Of a stretch of 64,000 nucleotides of DNA, positions 16,563 to 24,517 are shown piece by piece (positions within the stretch are counted from its first letter, which is position 1; each line of letters opens with the position of its first letter). A model generated the notes under the pieces. That model had not been told where the DNA came from. It saw nothing but the letters and a program-made list of their open reading frames with translations, and ran no database searches. Source of the stretch: Microterricola gilva. Its GTDB lineage: Bacteria; Actinomycetota; Actinomycetes; Actinomycetales; Microbacteriaceae. The position numbers and the translations under genes were made by a program. The DNA is taken from contig NZ_SHLC01000001.1 in NCBI RefSeq assembly GCF_004217495.1, positions 1,302,001 to 1,366,000 of the forward strand. The letters run 5' to 3'.

Positions 16563-17272
16563 CCGGCCTCGACATGTTCACCTATTCAGGCCAGCAGGTT
16601 CGGACTGTCATCATCGACGGCGAACCGTGGTTCGTGGCCAAGGACGCCTGCGACGTTGTAGGCATCAGCAAGTACCGCGATGCTGTCGCACAGCTGGACC
16701 CCGACGAAAGGGTGTCCGTAGCCGTGGACACCCCTGGCGGCATGCAGATGATGGCCGCGGTAAACGAGCCGGGCTTGTTCGCCCTCATGCTCATCAGCCG
16801 CTCGCCGATCGTGCGTGACTTCCAGCGTTGGGTGCGGCACGAGGTTCTCCCGACGATCAACCGCACGGGCCAGTTCGGTTCCGCACTTCCCACCGATTTC
16901 GCTGAAGCCCTCGAGCTCGCAGCTGCAGAGGTTCGCCAGCGGGTCGCACTCGAGGCGCAGATCGCAATCGACGCCCCGAAGGTGGAGGCGTACGAAACTC
17001 TCATGGATGCGGACGGCGCCTACTCAATGGATGCGGCGGCGAAGATCCTCGGTATCGGCCGCACGACGTTGTTCACCCGGTTGCGCGCTGAGGGCATCAT
17101 CCAGGCTGGGCAGCGGACCCCGTACCAGCGTTACGCGCATCATTTCAATGTGACGGCATCCACCTACACGGACAGCGAGGACGTATCGCACACCACGTTC
17201 ACGTCGAAGGTTCGCCCGTCCGGTCTCGACTTCATCGCGAAGAAGCTCGGACTTGTGGCGGTGGCGTCATGA
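16559..17272 (+). CDS. phage antirepressor, BRO-N plus KilAC
   Basis: 237 residues. The BRO-N domain (about 1-105) is recognised by VRTVIIDGEPWFVAKDAC, then AVNEPGLFALMLISRSP and FQRWVRHEVLPTINRTG. The C-terminal KilAC domain (about 130-237) has the HTH MDAAAKILGIGRTTLFTRLRAEG. Such proteins counter the lysogeny repressor or act as early regulators. Given that the repressor here has no cleavage domain, this is one candidate route to induction. Confidence 0.88.
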   Translation: MTGLDMFTYSGQQVRTVIIDGEPWFVAKDACDVVGISKYRDAVAQLDPDERVSVAVDTPGGMQMMAAVNEPGLFALMLISRSPIVRDFQRWVRHEVLPTINRTGQFGSALPTDFAEALELAAAEVRQRVALEAQIAIDAPKVEAYETLMDADGAYSMDAAAKILGIGRTTLFTRLRAEGIIQAGQRTPYQRYAHHFNVTASTYTDSEDVSHTTFTSKVRPSGLDFIAKKLGLVAVAS

Positions 17273-17433
17273 GCGGCTGGGCGATCCTCCTCATTGTGTG
17301 GTTCGTGGTGAATGCGGTGCTGTACATCGCACTCATCGGCAACACCCTCACGTTCACGCGGGCATCTGCCGTCATGGCGTTCTTCCTCTACGCCGGCCTC
17401 ATCTGCATCGTGATCCTCGCCACCACGGGCTAA
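17269..17433 (+). CDS. small two-helix membrane protein
   Basis: 54 residues starting in an ATGA overlap with the antirepressor stop. Two membrane helices (about 5-25 and 33-52) fill almost the whole protein. No family recognised; the overlap supports translational coupling. Confidence 0.55.
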   Translation: MSGWAILLIVWFVVNAVLYIALIGNTLTFTRASAVMAFFLYAGLICIVILATTG

Positions 17434-17798
17434 CAACCCCCATGTTCTAGCCCTTTTTGCGCCTGTCGCACCTAGGGCCTGGCGACGCCTTTGCCTTCTG
17501 GCGGGTGGTCGCAGCACTTCACAACTGAACAGAACTTGCAGGAGTAACAGCCCGTCTGATCTGCGGATATCGGGGACAGCCCGGAGACACCACCTCCCGG
17601 CTATGAGGACTGCGAGCGGTAGTACCGCCCTTGAGGTTTTCGGGGCTGCGCAGGGTTCATGTGAGCGCAGTCACGTTCGGGGCGGGCAACAGGCCGGTTC
17701 GTTCTCATGGAGCGCCGTAAGTGGGTAGAAGTCGTGCCCCAACGCTGACGGGATGAACAGGCCTTGCAAGACATTCAAAACAACGGAGAGGAATCGCA
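17434..17798. other. 365-bp gap with inverted repeats, no convincing gene
   Basis: No frame here has both a good start and sensible composition (a 41-codon frame from the ATG at 17602 is the longest noticed). Two clear inverted repeats are GCGGTA/TACCGC (17616-17628) and CTGCGC/GCGCAG (17646-17670, 13-base loop). This is the longest gap in the early operon and directly precedes the RNA ligase gene. It may hold a leader RNA or a promoter region. Confidence 0.45.
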
Positions 17799-18389
17799 AT
17801 GACAGAGGGAATCACGTTCGAGGCCTTCCCGAAGATCGCCCGCTTGAACCGGGGCATGGTCATCACGGAGAAGCTCGACGGAACGAACGCAGCAGTCGTC
17901 ATCACAGAAGCAGGTGAGGTCGGCGCTCAGTCCCGTAACCGGCTGATCACACCGGATGCCGACAACTACGGTTTCGCCGGCTGGGTGGATCGCAACGCTG
18001 CCGAGCTGCGCGACATTCTCGGCCCGGGTCGCCACTTTGGTGAGTGGTGGGGCTCAGGCATCCAGCGCAAGTACGGCCTCACTGGCGGCGACAAGCGTTT
18101 CAGCCTGTTCAACACGGGCAGGTGGAGCGCCGACGAGCTCGTGGGCGTTGAGGGGCTGGGTATTGTCCCGGTTCTCGCGCAGGGCCAGTTCGACAACTGG
18201 GTCATCGCCGAGCAGGTTGAGCGACTTCGCACGCACGGTTCGGTGGCTGCCCCTGGCTTCATGAAGCCAGAGGGTGTCGTCGTATTCCAGTCGGCCAGCA
18301 GAACGCTTTTCAAGGTCACGGTCGACGGTGACGAAGCGCCCAAGGGTGCTGCTGGTCACGCTCTCGATGAAGAGCGACCTGCGGCCTAG
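17799..18389 (+). CDS. RNA ligase family protein
   Basis: 196 residues. The nucleotidyltransferase motif I EKLDGTNA carries the lysine that is adenylated, followed by motif Ia-like QSRNRL, GEWWGSG (motif III region), KPEGVVVF (motif IV) and FKVTV (motif V). This is a short, core-only ligase. It would seal 3'-OH/5'-phosphate RNA ends, as in repair of tRNAs cut by host defence nucleases; no kinase/phosphatase partner is seen nearby. SD GGAGAGG precedes ATG 17799. Confidence 0.82.
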   Translation: MTEGITFEAFPKIARLNRGMVITEKLDGTNAAVVITEAGEVGAQSRNRLITPDADNYGFAGWVDRNAAELRDILGPGRHFGEWWGSGIQRKYGLTGGDKRFSLFNTGRWSADELVGVEGLGIVPVLAQGQFDNWVIAEQVERLRTHGSVAAPGFMKPEGVVVFQSASRTLFKVTVDGDEAPKGAAGHALDEERPAA

Positions 18390-18459
18390 CAACAAGGCCA
18401 GCACGTGCGCTCACGGATCGGCGTGCTGGCACTCGACAACAAGAAGGAGAAGGAAGCAC

Positions 18460-18777
18460 ATGGCACATGACATTGAGAACGCTCAGGAGCGACTCGCGAC
18501 TCTGCGCGACGCGAAGGAAAAGCGCGAGTACGAGGAACAGGTTGAGCACGCAGGGTTCGATAACCCCGACGACTACGACGCATGGCAGGTTCTCGAAGAC
18601 CTGCGGAAGCTGACCCTTTCGGAGCGCCGTGCTGCTGAGGCAGCTGCTGAACCGAAGAAGGCAAACGGCGGCCTCGTCGTCAGCCGCTCGCTCGGGGACG
18701 GATGGTTCACGCCCACCGTTGAAATCTCCGGCCGTTCTATCCGCGACCAGGTCTACAGCTTCACTCGCGGCGTCTAG
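18460..18777 (+). CDS. hypothetical early phage protein
   Basis: 105 residues, start ATG 18460 after AAGGAGAAGGAAG. The N-terminal half is a charged helical or coiled-coil region (ERLATLRDAKEKREYEEQ), and the C-terminal half ends with a short beta-rich part (ADGWFTPTVEISGRSI-like). No family recognised. Confidence 0.6.
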   Translation: MAHDIENAQERLATLRDAKEKREYEEQVEHAGFDNPDDYDAWQVLEDLRKLTLSERRAAEAAAEPKKANGGLVVSRSLGDGWFTPTVEISGRSIRDQVYSFTRGV

Positions 18778-18899
18778 CCGCAACTCGCACCAAGGCGGCG
18801 AGCCTGCAATCGGTTCTCCTGGGCGTAGTACCCGGCGTCGCACCACAACACCTCACCTATTACCCGCCACGTCTGTGGCTGATTTCGAAGGAGAAACAC

Positions 18900-19037
18900 A
18901 TGACTGCAAAGCATTCGACCGCGCGCCCTGTAACGCGCACCGACCTGATCATCCTTGGCTGGGCTGTTGTCCTCGTCGCAGTTGCTGTGCTCGTGACCGC
19001 CGCAGCACTCCTCATGTCGAAGCTCGGGGGTGCCTGA
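18900..19037 (+). CDS. small single-pass membrane protein
   Basis: 45 residues with SD AAGGAG seven bases before ATG 18900. A basic N-terminus (TAKHSTARPVTRT) precedes one long membrane helix (about 16-40). Its TGATGA end overlaps the next start. Function unknown. Confidence 0.5.
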   Translation: MTAKHSTARPVTRTDLIILGWAVVLVAVAVLVTAAALLMSKLGGA

Positions 19038-19336
19038 TGACTACCGCAAACTGCACCACTTGCACCCGCCCGATACGTCCGACTCGTGCACGCCTGGCTG
19101 ATCATCCGGGGACGGTTCGTGTGTCTGGTCGTGGCCGTTGCGACATGTGCGTGAAGGCGTCGTCTGGTGGCCGTAAGGGTACGAGATCAACGTTGGATGT
19201 CGGGGCGTTCGGGTATCAACCAATCCCGGAACCGACACCGGAAGAACGGCGCTTGGTGTTGCGTCAGGTGAACCGGCTTGGTGGGGATGACGCAGCAATG
19301 TTGGCGGCCATGTTCTTTGGGCCGGTGCAGTCATGA
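19037..19336 (+). CDS. small zinc-finger-like protein
   Basis: 99 residues beginning with CTTC and continuing to CDMC near residue 37, a pair of CxxC knuckles expected to bind one zinc. The second half is acidic and helical (PTPEERRLVLRQVNRLGGDDAAML). Starts within the preceding stop (TGATGA). No family recognised. Confidence 0.55.
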   Translation: MTTANCTTCTRPIRPTRARLADHPGTVRVSGRGRCDMCVKASSGGRKGTRSTLDVGAFGYQPIPEPTPEERRLVLRQVNRLGGDDAAMLAAMFFGPVQS

Positions 19337-19608
19337 TCAAGCTCCCGAAAGACAAGTACGGCAACGAGGGCTGGGTCGTGAAGGCGCGCCAGATCCACTG
19401 GTGCGAGGCCCGCAACTACGGCTGCACGAAGCAGATCAAGCCAGGCGAGCAGTACTACCGCGCGGTGTGCTGGCCGGGTCACGACGCCAACGGCGGCTCA
19501 GTGCCGTGGATCCTCAAGATCTGTCGCGGCTGCCTGAACGAAGAGATGCAAGCGGCGTTCGACGCTGCACTCCCCAAGCCAAACCCCGCAGAGGAGGCAA
19601 CCGCATGA
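19333..19608 (+). CDS. Cys-rich hypothetical protein
   Basis: 91 residues. Cysteines in WCEARNYGCTKQIKPGEQYYRAVCWPG and ICRGC resemble a treble-clef or HNH-like zinc site, but no catalytic His-Asn pair is apparent. Overlaps both neighbours by four bases. Confidence 0.55.
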   Translation: MIKLPKDKYGNEGWVVKARQIHWCEARNYGCTKQIKPGEQYYRAVCWPGHDANGGSVPWILKICRGCLNEEMQAAFDAALPKPNPAEEATA

Positions 19609-19778
19609 CCTTCCAATCCCCAATCAGTGGTGGCGCAGGAACACCAGCCACCTACCCAAAGGAAGCAACCGACCGTTGTTGCGCGCGTTGTTCTGGTGGC
19701 CCTCATGCGTTGGCGTGCGGTCGACCGAATGGTGCGTGTGTGTGCCATTTGAAAGCTAGAGCGCGTCGTGGCAAGTAG
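19605..19778 (+). CDS. small Cys-rich protein
   Basis: 57 residues with CCARC and a CVCHLK end that could bind one zinc. ATGA overlap with the previous gene. No family recognised. Confidence 0.45.
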   Translation: MTFQSPISGGAGTPATYPKEATDRCCARCSGGPHALACGRPNGACVCHLKARARRGK

Positions 19779-19926
19779 CGGCACACGTGTCGAGTGGGAC
19801 ACCGCAGATGTCGATTGCCCGTGTGGTTTCGCCGGGACTGTCGCGTACTGGTCGGACTTCGAAACGTTCGAGCACGGATTTGAATGCCCCGACTGTGGGC
19901 AAGAACACGTAGAGAAAGGGAAATGA
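19768..19926 (+). CDS. small zinc-ribbon protein
   Basis: 52 residues from GTG 19768, overlapping the previous gene by 11 bases. CPCG near residue 17 and CPDCGQEH near residue 42 form a compact zinc ribbon. Probably a nucleic-acid or protein-binding accessory protein. Confidence 0.5.
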   Translation: MASSGTRVEWDTADVDCPCGFAGTVAYWSDFETFEHGFECPDCGQEHVEKGK

Positions 19927-19930
19927 CGGC

Positions 19931-20332
19931 ATGAGCGAGAACAAGACCGAGAGCTATTTCGAAGAGACGCGCGTCGAGCTGAGCGCGGCTGTCGTGGGGC
20001 AGCGAATCGTGAAGGCCGAGGTGGACAGGAGCGGCCGGGAAGACGAGCTGAAGCTGATGCTTGAGAGTGGCCGCGAGGTCGCCGTCAGCGGGTGGGGCAG
20101 CTGCTGCGCATGGGCTGGCGTGGGTGAAATTCTCCTCGACCTGCAGAACGTGGAGCACGTCATCACCTCGGTTGAGGCCACGGGTGGCGATGGCGTCGGC
20201 AGTGGCGAGAAGTGGTTCATCCTCGCGAACCTCGATCAGGTGCTCGGCTTCGAGACGGATGCAAGTGAGGGCACTGGCTACTACGGGTACGGGCTGTCCG
20301 TGAACGTCCGAGAGGAGGCCCCGAGTGACTAA
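19931..20332 (+). CDS. conserved phage protein (DUF7448-like)
   Basis: 133 residues. An all-beta look with the pattern EVAVSGWGSCCAWAGVGEI and a Gly-rich YYGYGLSVNV end resembles small phage proteins grouped as DUF7448; that assignment is from memory and weak. Function unknown. Confidence 0.6.
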   Translation: MSENKTESYFEETRVELSAAVVGQRIVKAEVDRSGREDELKLMLESGREVAVSGWGSCCAWAGVGEILLDLQNVEHVITSVEATGGDGVGSGEKWFILANLDQVLGFETDASEGTGYYGYGLSVNVREEAPSD

Positions 20333-20504
20333 CCGCCGTCTTCTCACCCTCCTCCTGGCCGGATGCGTTTTGTACGTGTTCGGCCCTTACTTTTCCGACC
20401 ACCTGATGATCGCGGGCATGGGCTTGCTGATCGTCGTAGTCCTGATCCTGTGTGCAGCGATCGGGCAAAAGCTTAGGAGAACCAATGACCACCCGACCAC
20501 GTGA
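20325..20504 (+). CDS. small two-helix membrane protein
   Basis: 59 residues from GTG 20325, overlapping the previous gene by eight bases. Two hydrophobic helices (about 6-22 and 28-47) end in a basic tail. The first helix includes LLLAGC, which could be read as a lipobox (Cys14). Confidence 0.5.
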   Translation: MTNRRLLTLLLAGCVLYVFGPYFSDHLMIAGMGLLIVVVLILCAAIGQKLRRTNDHPTT

Positions 20505-20709
20505 GCTCGAACTGATCATCATCGACGACACGGCCGGTGTAGACGCCGCACTCGACGCTGTTGTTCGCGCCGTCAACGCACCCAACGAAGCCGAAGCCGC
20601 ATGGGACCAGTACTCAACGATCCCACTCAACTTCGACGCATCACCCCTATTCAGAGAACACGACGCATTCGTAGCCGGATGGGCTGCAGGACGAGGAGAG
20701 ACAGCATGA
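20485..20709 (+). CDS. hypothetical early phage protein
   Basis: 74 residues. Start ATG 20485 with TTAGGAGAACC upstream. Soluble and acidic; ends with FVAGWAAGRGETA, a short segment common in small actinophage proteins. It overlaps both neighbours. No family recognised. Confidence 0.5.
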   Translation: MTTRPRELELIIIDDTAGVDAALDAVVRAVNAPNEAEAAWDQYSTIPLNFDASPLFREHDAFVAGWAAGRGETA

Positions 20710-20879
20710 GCGACAACACATGGGCTGTCACGTGCCGCGTAGACCACAGCCCTATTGGTTCCCCGGCGGGCGCGTCGCTTGCCACGGCAGAGAGCGAGGC
20801 CGAGGCGCTGGCAGTTCTCGCCGAGAAGCGGGAAATCTACCCACGGTGTGTGCTTGAGGCAGAGGCGGTGTGGGCATGA
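20706..20879 (+). CDS. hypothetical early phage protein
   Basis: 57 residues, ATGA overlap at the 5' end and overlap with the RusA start at the 3' end. Contains one CRVDH and a helical EAEALAVLAEKRE. No family recognised. Confidence 0.45.
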   Translation: MSDNTWAVTCRVDHSPIGSPAGASLATAESEAEALAVLAEKREIYPRCVLEAEAVWA

Positions 20880-21283
20880 CTCCCTGGAACGGCAACGGTT
20901 ACACGCAGGCACCCGCTGAACCGTTCGTGACGGTGCTGCATTTCGACTACCCGCGCCCACCCATTGCGGCGAATGACCGCACGCATTGGGCGCACAAAGC
21001 ACGCCTCACGAAACAGGTCCGCATCAAAACAGCCGAGCTCGCGAAACGCATCCCCGAACTTGGTCGTATCCGGGTGTCGCTCGTGTGGGTAGTGAAAGAC
21101 AAGCGGCGCCGTGACGGTGGCGAAAACATCACACCCACATTGAAACCGATGATCGACGGCCTAGTAGACGCCGGAATTGTCGAGGACGACACACAAGAAC
21201 AAGTCACACGCGACATGCCCCTCATCGAATACCGACCAGGAGCAGTTGCACACATGGAACTACGGATTGAGGAGATTCGATGA
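20876..21283 (+). CDS. RusA-like Holliday junction resolvase
   Basis: 135 residues. PPIAANDRTHWAHK, then RRRDGGENITPTLKPMIDGL and VEDDTQEQV reproduce the RusA layout, in which three Asp residues (RRD, MID, EDD) coordinate the catalytic magnesium. RusA proteins cut four-way junctions and resolve recombination intermediates before packaging. ATG 20876 overlaps the previous stop. Confidence 0.82.
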   Translation: MTPWNGNGYTQAPAEPFVTVLHFDYPRPPIAANDRTHWAHKARLTKQVRIKTAELAKRIPELGRIRVSLVWVVKDKRRRDGGENITPTLKPMIDGLVDAGIVEDDTQEQVTRDMPLIEYRPGAVAHMELRIEEIR

Positions 21284-21450
21284 GCTGGAACGACGGCCAC
21301 GTGACCCTTTCGCTGACTCTCAAAGCTGGCCCTAAGGCTGGGCTGACGAGCGTGTCGTGTTCCTGCGAATGGGCGCGTATGTACCCGACACAAGTCGGTG
21401 CGAAACGCGGCGAACGGGCACACCTGAAGCTGAACGGAATCCACGCATGA
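21280..21450 (+). CDS. hypothetical small phage protein
   Basis: 56 residues. VSCSCEWARMYPTQVGAKRGERAHL is typical of small actinophage proteins with a conserved CxC and a Trp; function unknown. Four-base overlaps on both sides. Confidence 0.5.
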   Translation: MSWNDGHVTLSLTLKAGPKAGLTSVSCSCEWARMYPTQVGAKRGERAHLKLNGIHA

Positions 21451-21560
21451 CCCGCACCGATGCCGCCTACGACGACACCGACGCGTTCGACCGTGGAGGC
21501 GACCCCAGGAGAGCAGAAGTTGGGGACTTGGAAGAGAGATGGGAGGCGCTCAATGAGTGA
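21447..21560 (+). CDS. very small acidic protein
   Basis: 37 residues, strongly acidic (DDTDAFDRGGDP, EVGDLEERWEALNE). Supported mainly by start and stop overlaps that keep the operon continuous. It may serve only for translational coupling. Confidence 0.35.
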   Translation: MTRTDAAYDDTDAFDRGGDPRRAEVGDLEERWEALNE

Positions 21561-22401
21561 GCCACGATTGATCCTCGACATGCCAGAAGCGGAGTACCAC
21601 GCGCATCCGGCTTTGTCATCTACGGGGGCGAAAACGCTCATCAAGGACACGCCGGCACTGTTCAAGTACCAGATCCTCGACGGCAACCGCACCGACAAGA
21701 AAGCCTTCGACGTGGGCCACGCGATCCACGCGAAGGTGCTCGGCATCGGCATGGGCGTTGTCGAGATCCCCGAAGAGGTGCTGTCGAAGTCTGGCAGCAC
21801 GGGCACGGATGCTGCACGCAAGTTCATCACGGACTCGCGTGCACAAGGTCTGATCCCGCTCAAGAGGGCCGAGCTCGAGCAGGTCAACGCATCCGCCGAA
21901 GCCGTCCTCGCACACAAGTTCGCAGGCCCATTGTTCGAGAGCGACGGCATTTCGGAAGCAACCGCGTTCGCCCACGATGACGAGTTTGACATCGACCTCC
22001 GAGCACGCTTCGACCGTATCAGCGGCAACGCAATGATCGACCTCAAATCCGCGGCCGATGCATCGCCCCGCGGGTTCGGCAAGTCAGTCGCGACGTACCG
22101 GTACGACATCCAGCAGGAGTTCTACCGCGAGGTACACGCACGAGCAACAGGCGAACGGTTCGAGCGGTTCTTTTTCGTGGCCGTCGAAACCTCCCGCCTG
22201 CACAGCATCGGCGTCGGCGTGTACGAGCTCGACTTCGAATACGAGCTGCGAGCAATCCGCGACGTGCGGGAAGCGAAAACCCGCTACAAGCACGGCCTCA
22301 CCACAGGCGAATGGCCCGCCTACTCAAACGACGTCGTCACCCTCGAAGCCCCCTTCTGGCTGCGCGACTACGACATGAACGAAACGGAGTACGAACAATG
22401 A
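21553..22401 (+). CDS. RecE-like exonuclease (PD-(D/E)XK, DUF3799)
   Basis: 282 residues. LSSTGAKTLIKDTPALFKY at the N-terminus and AFDVGHAIHAKVLG match the DUF3799/exonuclease VIII C-terminal nuclease family. The catalytic region is DIDLRARFDRI and AMIDLKSAADA (the D...DxK core), followed by YDIQQEFYREV with the conserved Gln and Tyr. It degrades one strand of duplex DNA to give tails for annealing. ATG 21553 overlaps the previous gene. Confidence 0.85.
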   Translation: MSEPRLILDMPEAEYHAHPALSSTGAKTLIKDTPALFKYQILDGNRTDKKAFDVGHAIHAKVLGIGMGVVEIPEEVLSKSGSTGTDAARKFITDSRAQGLIPLKRAELEQVNASAEAVLAHKFAGPLFESDGISEATAFAHDDEFDIDLRARFDRISGNAMIDLKSAADASPRGFGKSVATYRYDIQQEFYREVHARATGERFERFFFVAVETSRLHSIGVGVYELDFEYELRAIRDVREAKTRYKHGLTTGEWPAYSNDVVTLEAPFWLRDYDMNETEYEQ

Positions 22402-22976
22402 GAGTTGCACCCAAGCGCAACACGGACCAATGGAATGCTGACGATTTCGCGGTTGGGTCTCGCGTCTTCACCATCGCAGGAGTTCGCGATGGCACAAAGG
22501 AAGGCCCGTACGACATCGACCTGGTCGAAGGCGAGGGGAAGTGCTGGCGTCCACCGAACACGGTCATCCAGCTCCTCAACGACGTGTGGGGCACCGAGGA
22601 CAGCGACGACTTCATCGGCCGTCGCGTAGAGCTGTACCGCGACCCCAGTGTGAAGTTCGGGCGTGAGGTTCCGGGCGGCATCCGTGTCCGCGCCGTTTCG
22701 CACATCAAGGAGGCGACAACGGTTGTCGTCCAGACGACTCGTGGCAAGCGCGACAAGTTCACCGTCCAGCCGCTCCCAACCGCGCCCACCCAGCCCACCG
22801 ACACATCCGGACGGGACTGGGCCGCTGAACTCAAGCTCGCCGGTGACGACATCGACGCTGTTGCATCACTCGGGAAAGCAGCCAGTGGAGCACACGCAGC
22901 AGGAGACGTGATCGCCGCCATGAAGCGCAAATGGGGCGAGCTCAACAAGGCGGCTGAGAGTGGGGCGGAAGGGTGA
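22398..22976 (+). CDS. conserved phage protein downstream of RecE-like nuclease
   Basis: 192 residues. The beta-rich first domain (GRRVELYRDPSVKFGREVPGGIRV) and a helical C-terminal tail recur in actinophages directly after the nuclease. By position it could be the single-strand annealing or DNA-binding partner, but no RecT or Red-beta motif is visible. ATGA overlap upstream, GTGA overlap downstream. Confidence 0.6.
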   Translation: MRVAPKRNTDQWNADDFAVGSRVFTIAGVRDGTKEGPYDIDLVEGEGKCWRPPNTVIQLLNDVWGTEDSDDFIGRRVELYRDPSVKFGREVPGGIRVRAVSHIKEATTVVVQTTRGKRDKFTVQPLPTAPTQPTDTSGRDWAAELKLAGDDIDAVASLGKAASGAHAAGDVIAAMKRKWGELNKAAESGAEG

Positions 22977-23668
22977 CGAAACCAAGAATCCTTGACCTGT
23001 TCTGTTGCGCAGGAGGAGCCGGCACCGGGTACGCCCGGGCCGGCTTCGACGTTTACGGGGTGGACATTGCGCCCCAGCCCAACTACCCGTTCCCGTTCTA
23101 CCAGGGTGACGCGATCGGGCTGCTCGCGATGTTGGTCGCAGGAGGGGCCGTGCGGTTCGGCGACGAGCTGCTGTCCCTTGCCGACTTCGCGGCCGCCCAC
23201 GCCTCACCACCGTGCCAACGGTTCACCGCGTACAGGAGACGCGGCGCCGGAGTTGGGTCGGGGTACCTGAACTTGATCCCAGAGGCGCGCGAAGGCCTCA
23301 TCGCGTCTGGGTTGCCGTACGTGATCGAGAACGTTCCTGGCGCGCCGCTTGAAGACCCGGTCATGTACTGCGGGTCGAGCTTTCATCTCGACGTGCGTAG
23401 ACACAGGAACTTTGAGAGCAACGTCACCCTGGTCGCGCCGCCGTGTGACCACTCGTGGCAGACGCCCCGCTTTCCCCCGGCAACCAATCGGGCCAACCTT
23501 CGATCGACGGTTGAGGTGGGAGTCTGGCGCATCCCTCTGGATACCCAGCGGAAGGCTATGGGCATCGACTGGATGGAACTACGCGAACTGTCGGAGGCGA
23601 TCCCGCCGGCGTACACGGAGCACATCGGCCGGCAGCTCATCCAGCAGCTCGCAACGGTGCCCGCATGA
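22973..23668 (+). CDS. DNA (cytosine-5) methyltransferase, orphan
   Basis: 231 residues from GTG 22973. Motif I DLFCCAGGAGTGYARAGF binds S-adenosylmethionine, motif IV is SPPCQRF with the catalytic Cys, and motif VI is IENVP. It is short for the family, with a minimal target-recognition region. No restriction endonuclease is encoded beside it, so it probably protects phage DNA from host restriction or regulates expression. Recognition site unknown. Confidence 0.88.
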   Translation: MTKPRILDLFCCAGGAGTGYARAGFDVYGVDIAPQPNYPFPFYQGDAIGLLAMLVAGGAVRFGDELLSLADFAAAHASPPCQRFTAYRRRGAGVGSGYLNLIPEAREGLIASGLPYVIENVPGAPLEDPVMYCGSSFHLDVRRHRNFESNVTLVAPPCDHSWQTPRFPPATNRANLRSTVEVGVWRIPLDTQRKAMGIDWMELRELSEAIPPAYTEHIGRQLIQQLATVPA

Positions 23669-23686
23669 AGAAGGAGAGGAGGAGAT

Positions 23687-24517
23687 ATGGCCCGCATCAG
23701 ATCGATCAAGCCTGAGTTTTGGCGTTCACCGTCGACCGCGAAGGCATCACCGCGGGCACGACTGCTTTATATCGCGATGTGGAACTGGTGTGACGACCAC
23801 GGCGTGGGTGAGTGGACGCCTCGTGAGTTGCTCGGTTTTGCGTTCCCGAATGACGACGATGTGACAAACGCGGAATTTCAGAGCCTTTGCACGGAAGTTG
23901 CAACATGCTTCGGAACCGAGTTTTACACCATCAACGGGCGCCGTTTTTACTGCATTCCGGCATGGGATGAGCACCAGAAGAACGAGCGTCGTGCGAACGG
24001 GAAATATCCGCGACCTGATGCCCCGGATGCCTGTGTTGACGCGGAAGTTCACCGAAATGCGGAAGCGCGCGGAACTTCCGTGCGGACGCACGGTAAAACA
24101 CCCGCTGGAACAGAGGAACAGGGAACAGAGGAACAGAGGAACAGGGAACAGAGGAACCCGCGTTCCGCGGTGGCAATCACCCACGACCTCGACGCTCTCT
24201 TCTCGGCTGCTTACGACCACTGGCCGAAGAAGGCAGATCGCAAGGATGCGCTGGCGAAGTTCAAGAAAGCAGCCGGCAGCATTCCCGTCGATGACTTGGT
24301 GAACGTCATCATCCGATTCGGTGACGCGTACGAGGCGACAACGGAACGGCAGTTCGTTCCAGCTCTTGGTGTGTGGATCGGTCGCGAACGGTGGACGGAT
24401 GACCTGCCCACTCGAGCAGACGCATCACGGAAGCCGACCCGCACAGAGCAGAACCTCGACTTCGTTGCCCAGCTGGCGGCGGAGGAAGCAATGAGCCAGA
24501 GAGGAATTGAGGCATGA
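23687..24517 (+). CDS. replisome organizer / replication initiator
   Basis: 276 residues. The N-terminus MARIRSIKPEFWRSPS, then ARLLYIAMWNWCDDHGVGEWTPRELLG, is the winged-helix domain of phage replisome organizers. A low-complexity Glu/Gln/Arg/Asn linker (about 140-157) is coded by the tandem iterons at 24107-24157. A C-terminal helical domain follows. As with lambda O, the origin probably lies inside the gene. SD GGAGGAG precedes ATG 23687. Confidence 0.82.
   Translation: MARIRSIKPEFWRSPSTAKASPRARLLYIAMWNWCDDHGVGEWTPRELLGFAFPNDDDVTNAEFQSLCTEVATCFGTEFYTINGRRFYCIPAWDEHQKNERRANGKYPRPDAPDACVDAEVHRNAEARGTSVRTHGKTPAGTEEQGTEEQRNREQRNPRSAVAITHDLDALFSAAYDHWPKKADRKDALAKFKKAAGSIPVDDLVNVIIRFGDAYEATTERQFVPALGVWIGRERWTDDLPTRADASRKPTRTEQNLDFVAQLAAEEAMSQRGIEA
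24107..24157 (+). repeat. tandem GGAACAG(A) iterons, candidate origin
   Basis: Six consecutive copies of GGAACAG or GGAACAGA plus a final GGAAC, arranged as two identical 23-bp super-repeats. The last unit forms an inverted repeat with GTTCC at 24162-24166. The repeats lie inside the initiator gene, where lambdoid origins carry iterons. Confidence 0.6.

Noticed and set aside
22973-23690. restriction-modification pair
   Set aside because: Neighbouring genes show no restriction endonuclease motifs; the next gene is a clear replisome organizer.
24107-24157. short CRISPR-like repeat array
   Set aside because: Units are 7-8 bp and directly adjacent with no unique spacers, and they lie in a coding frame. 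They are iterons or a low-complexity linker.
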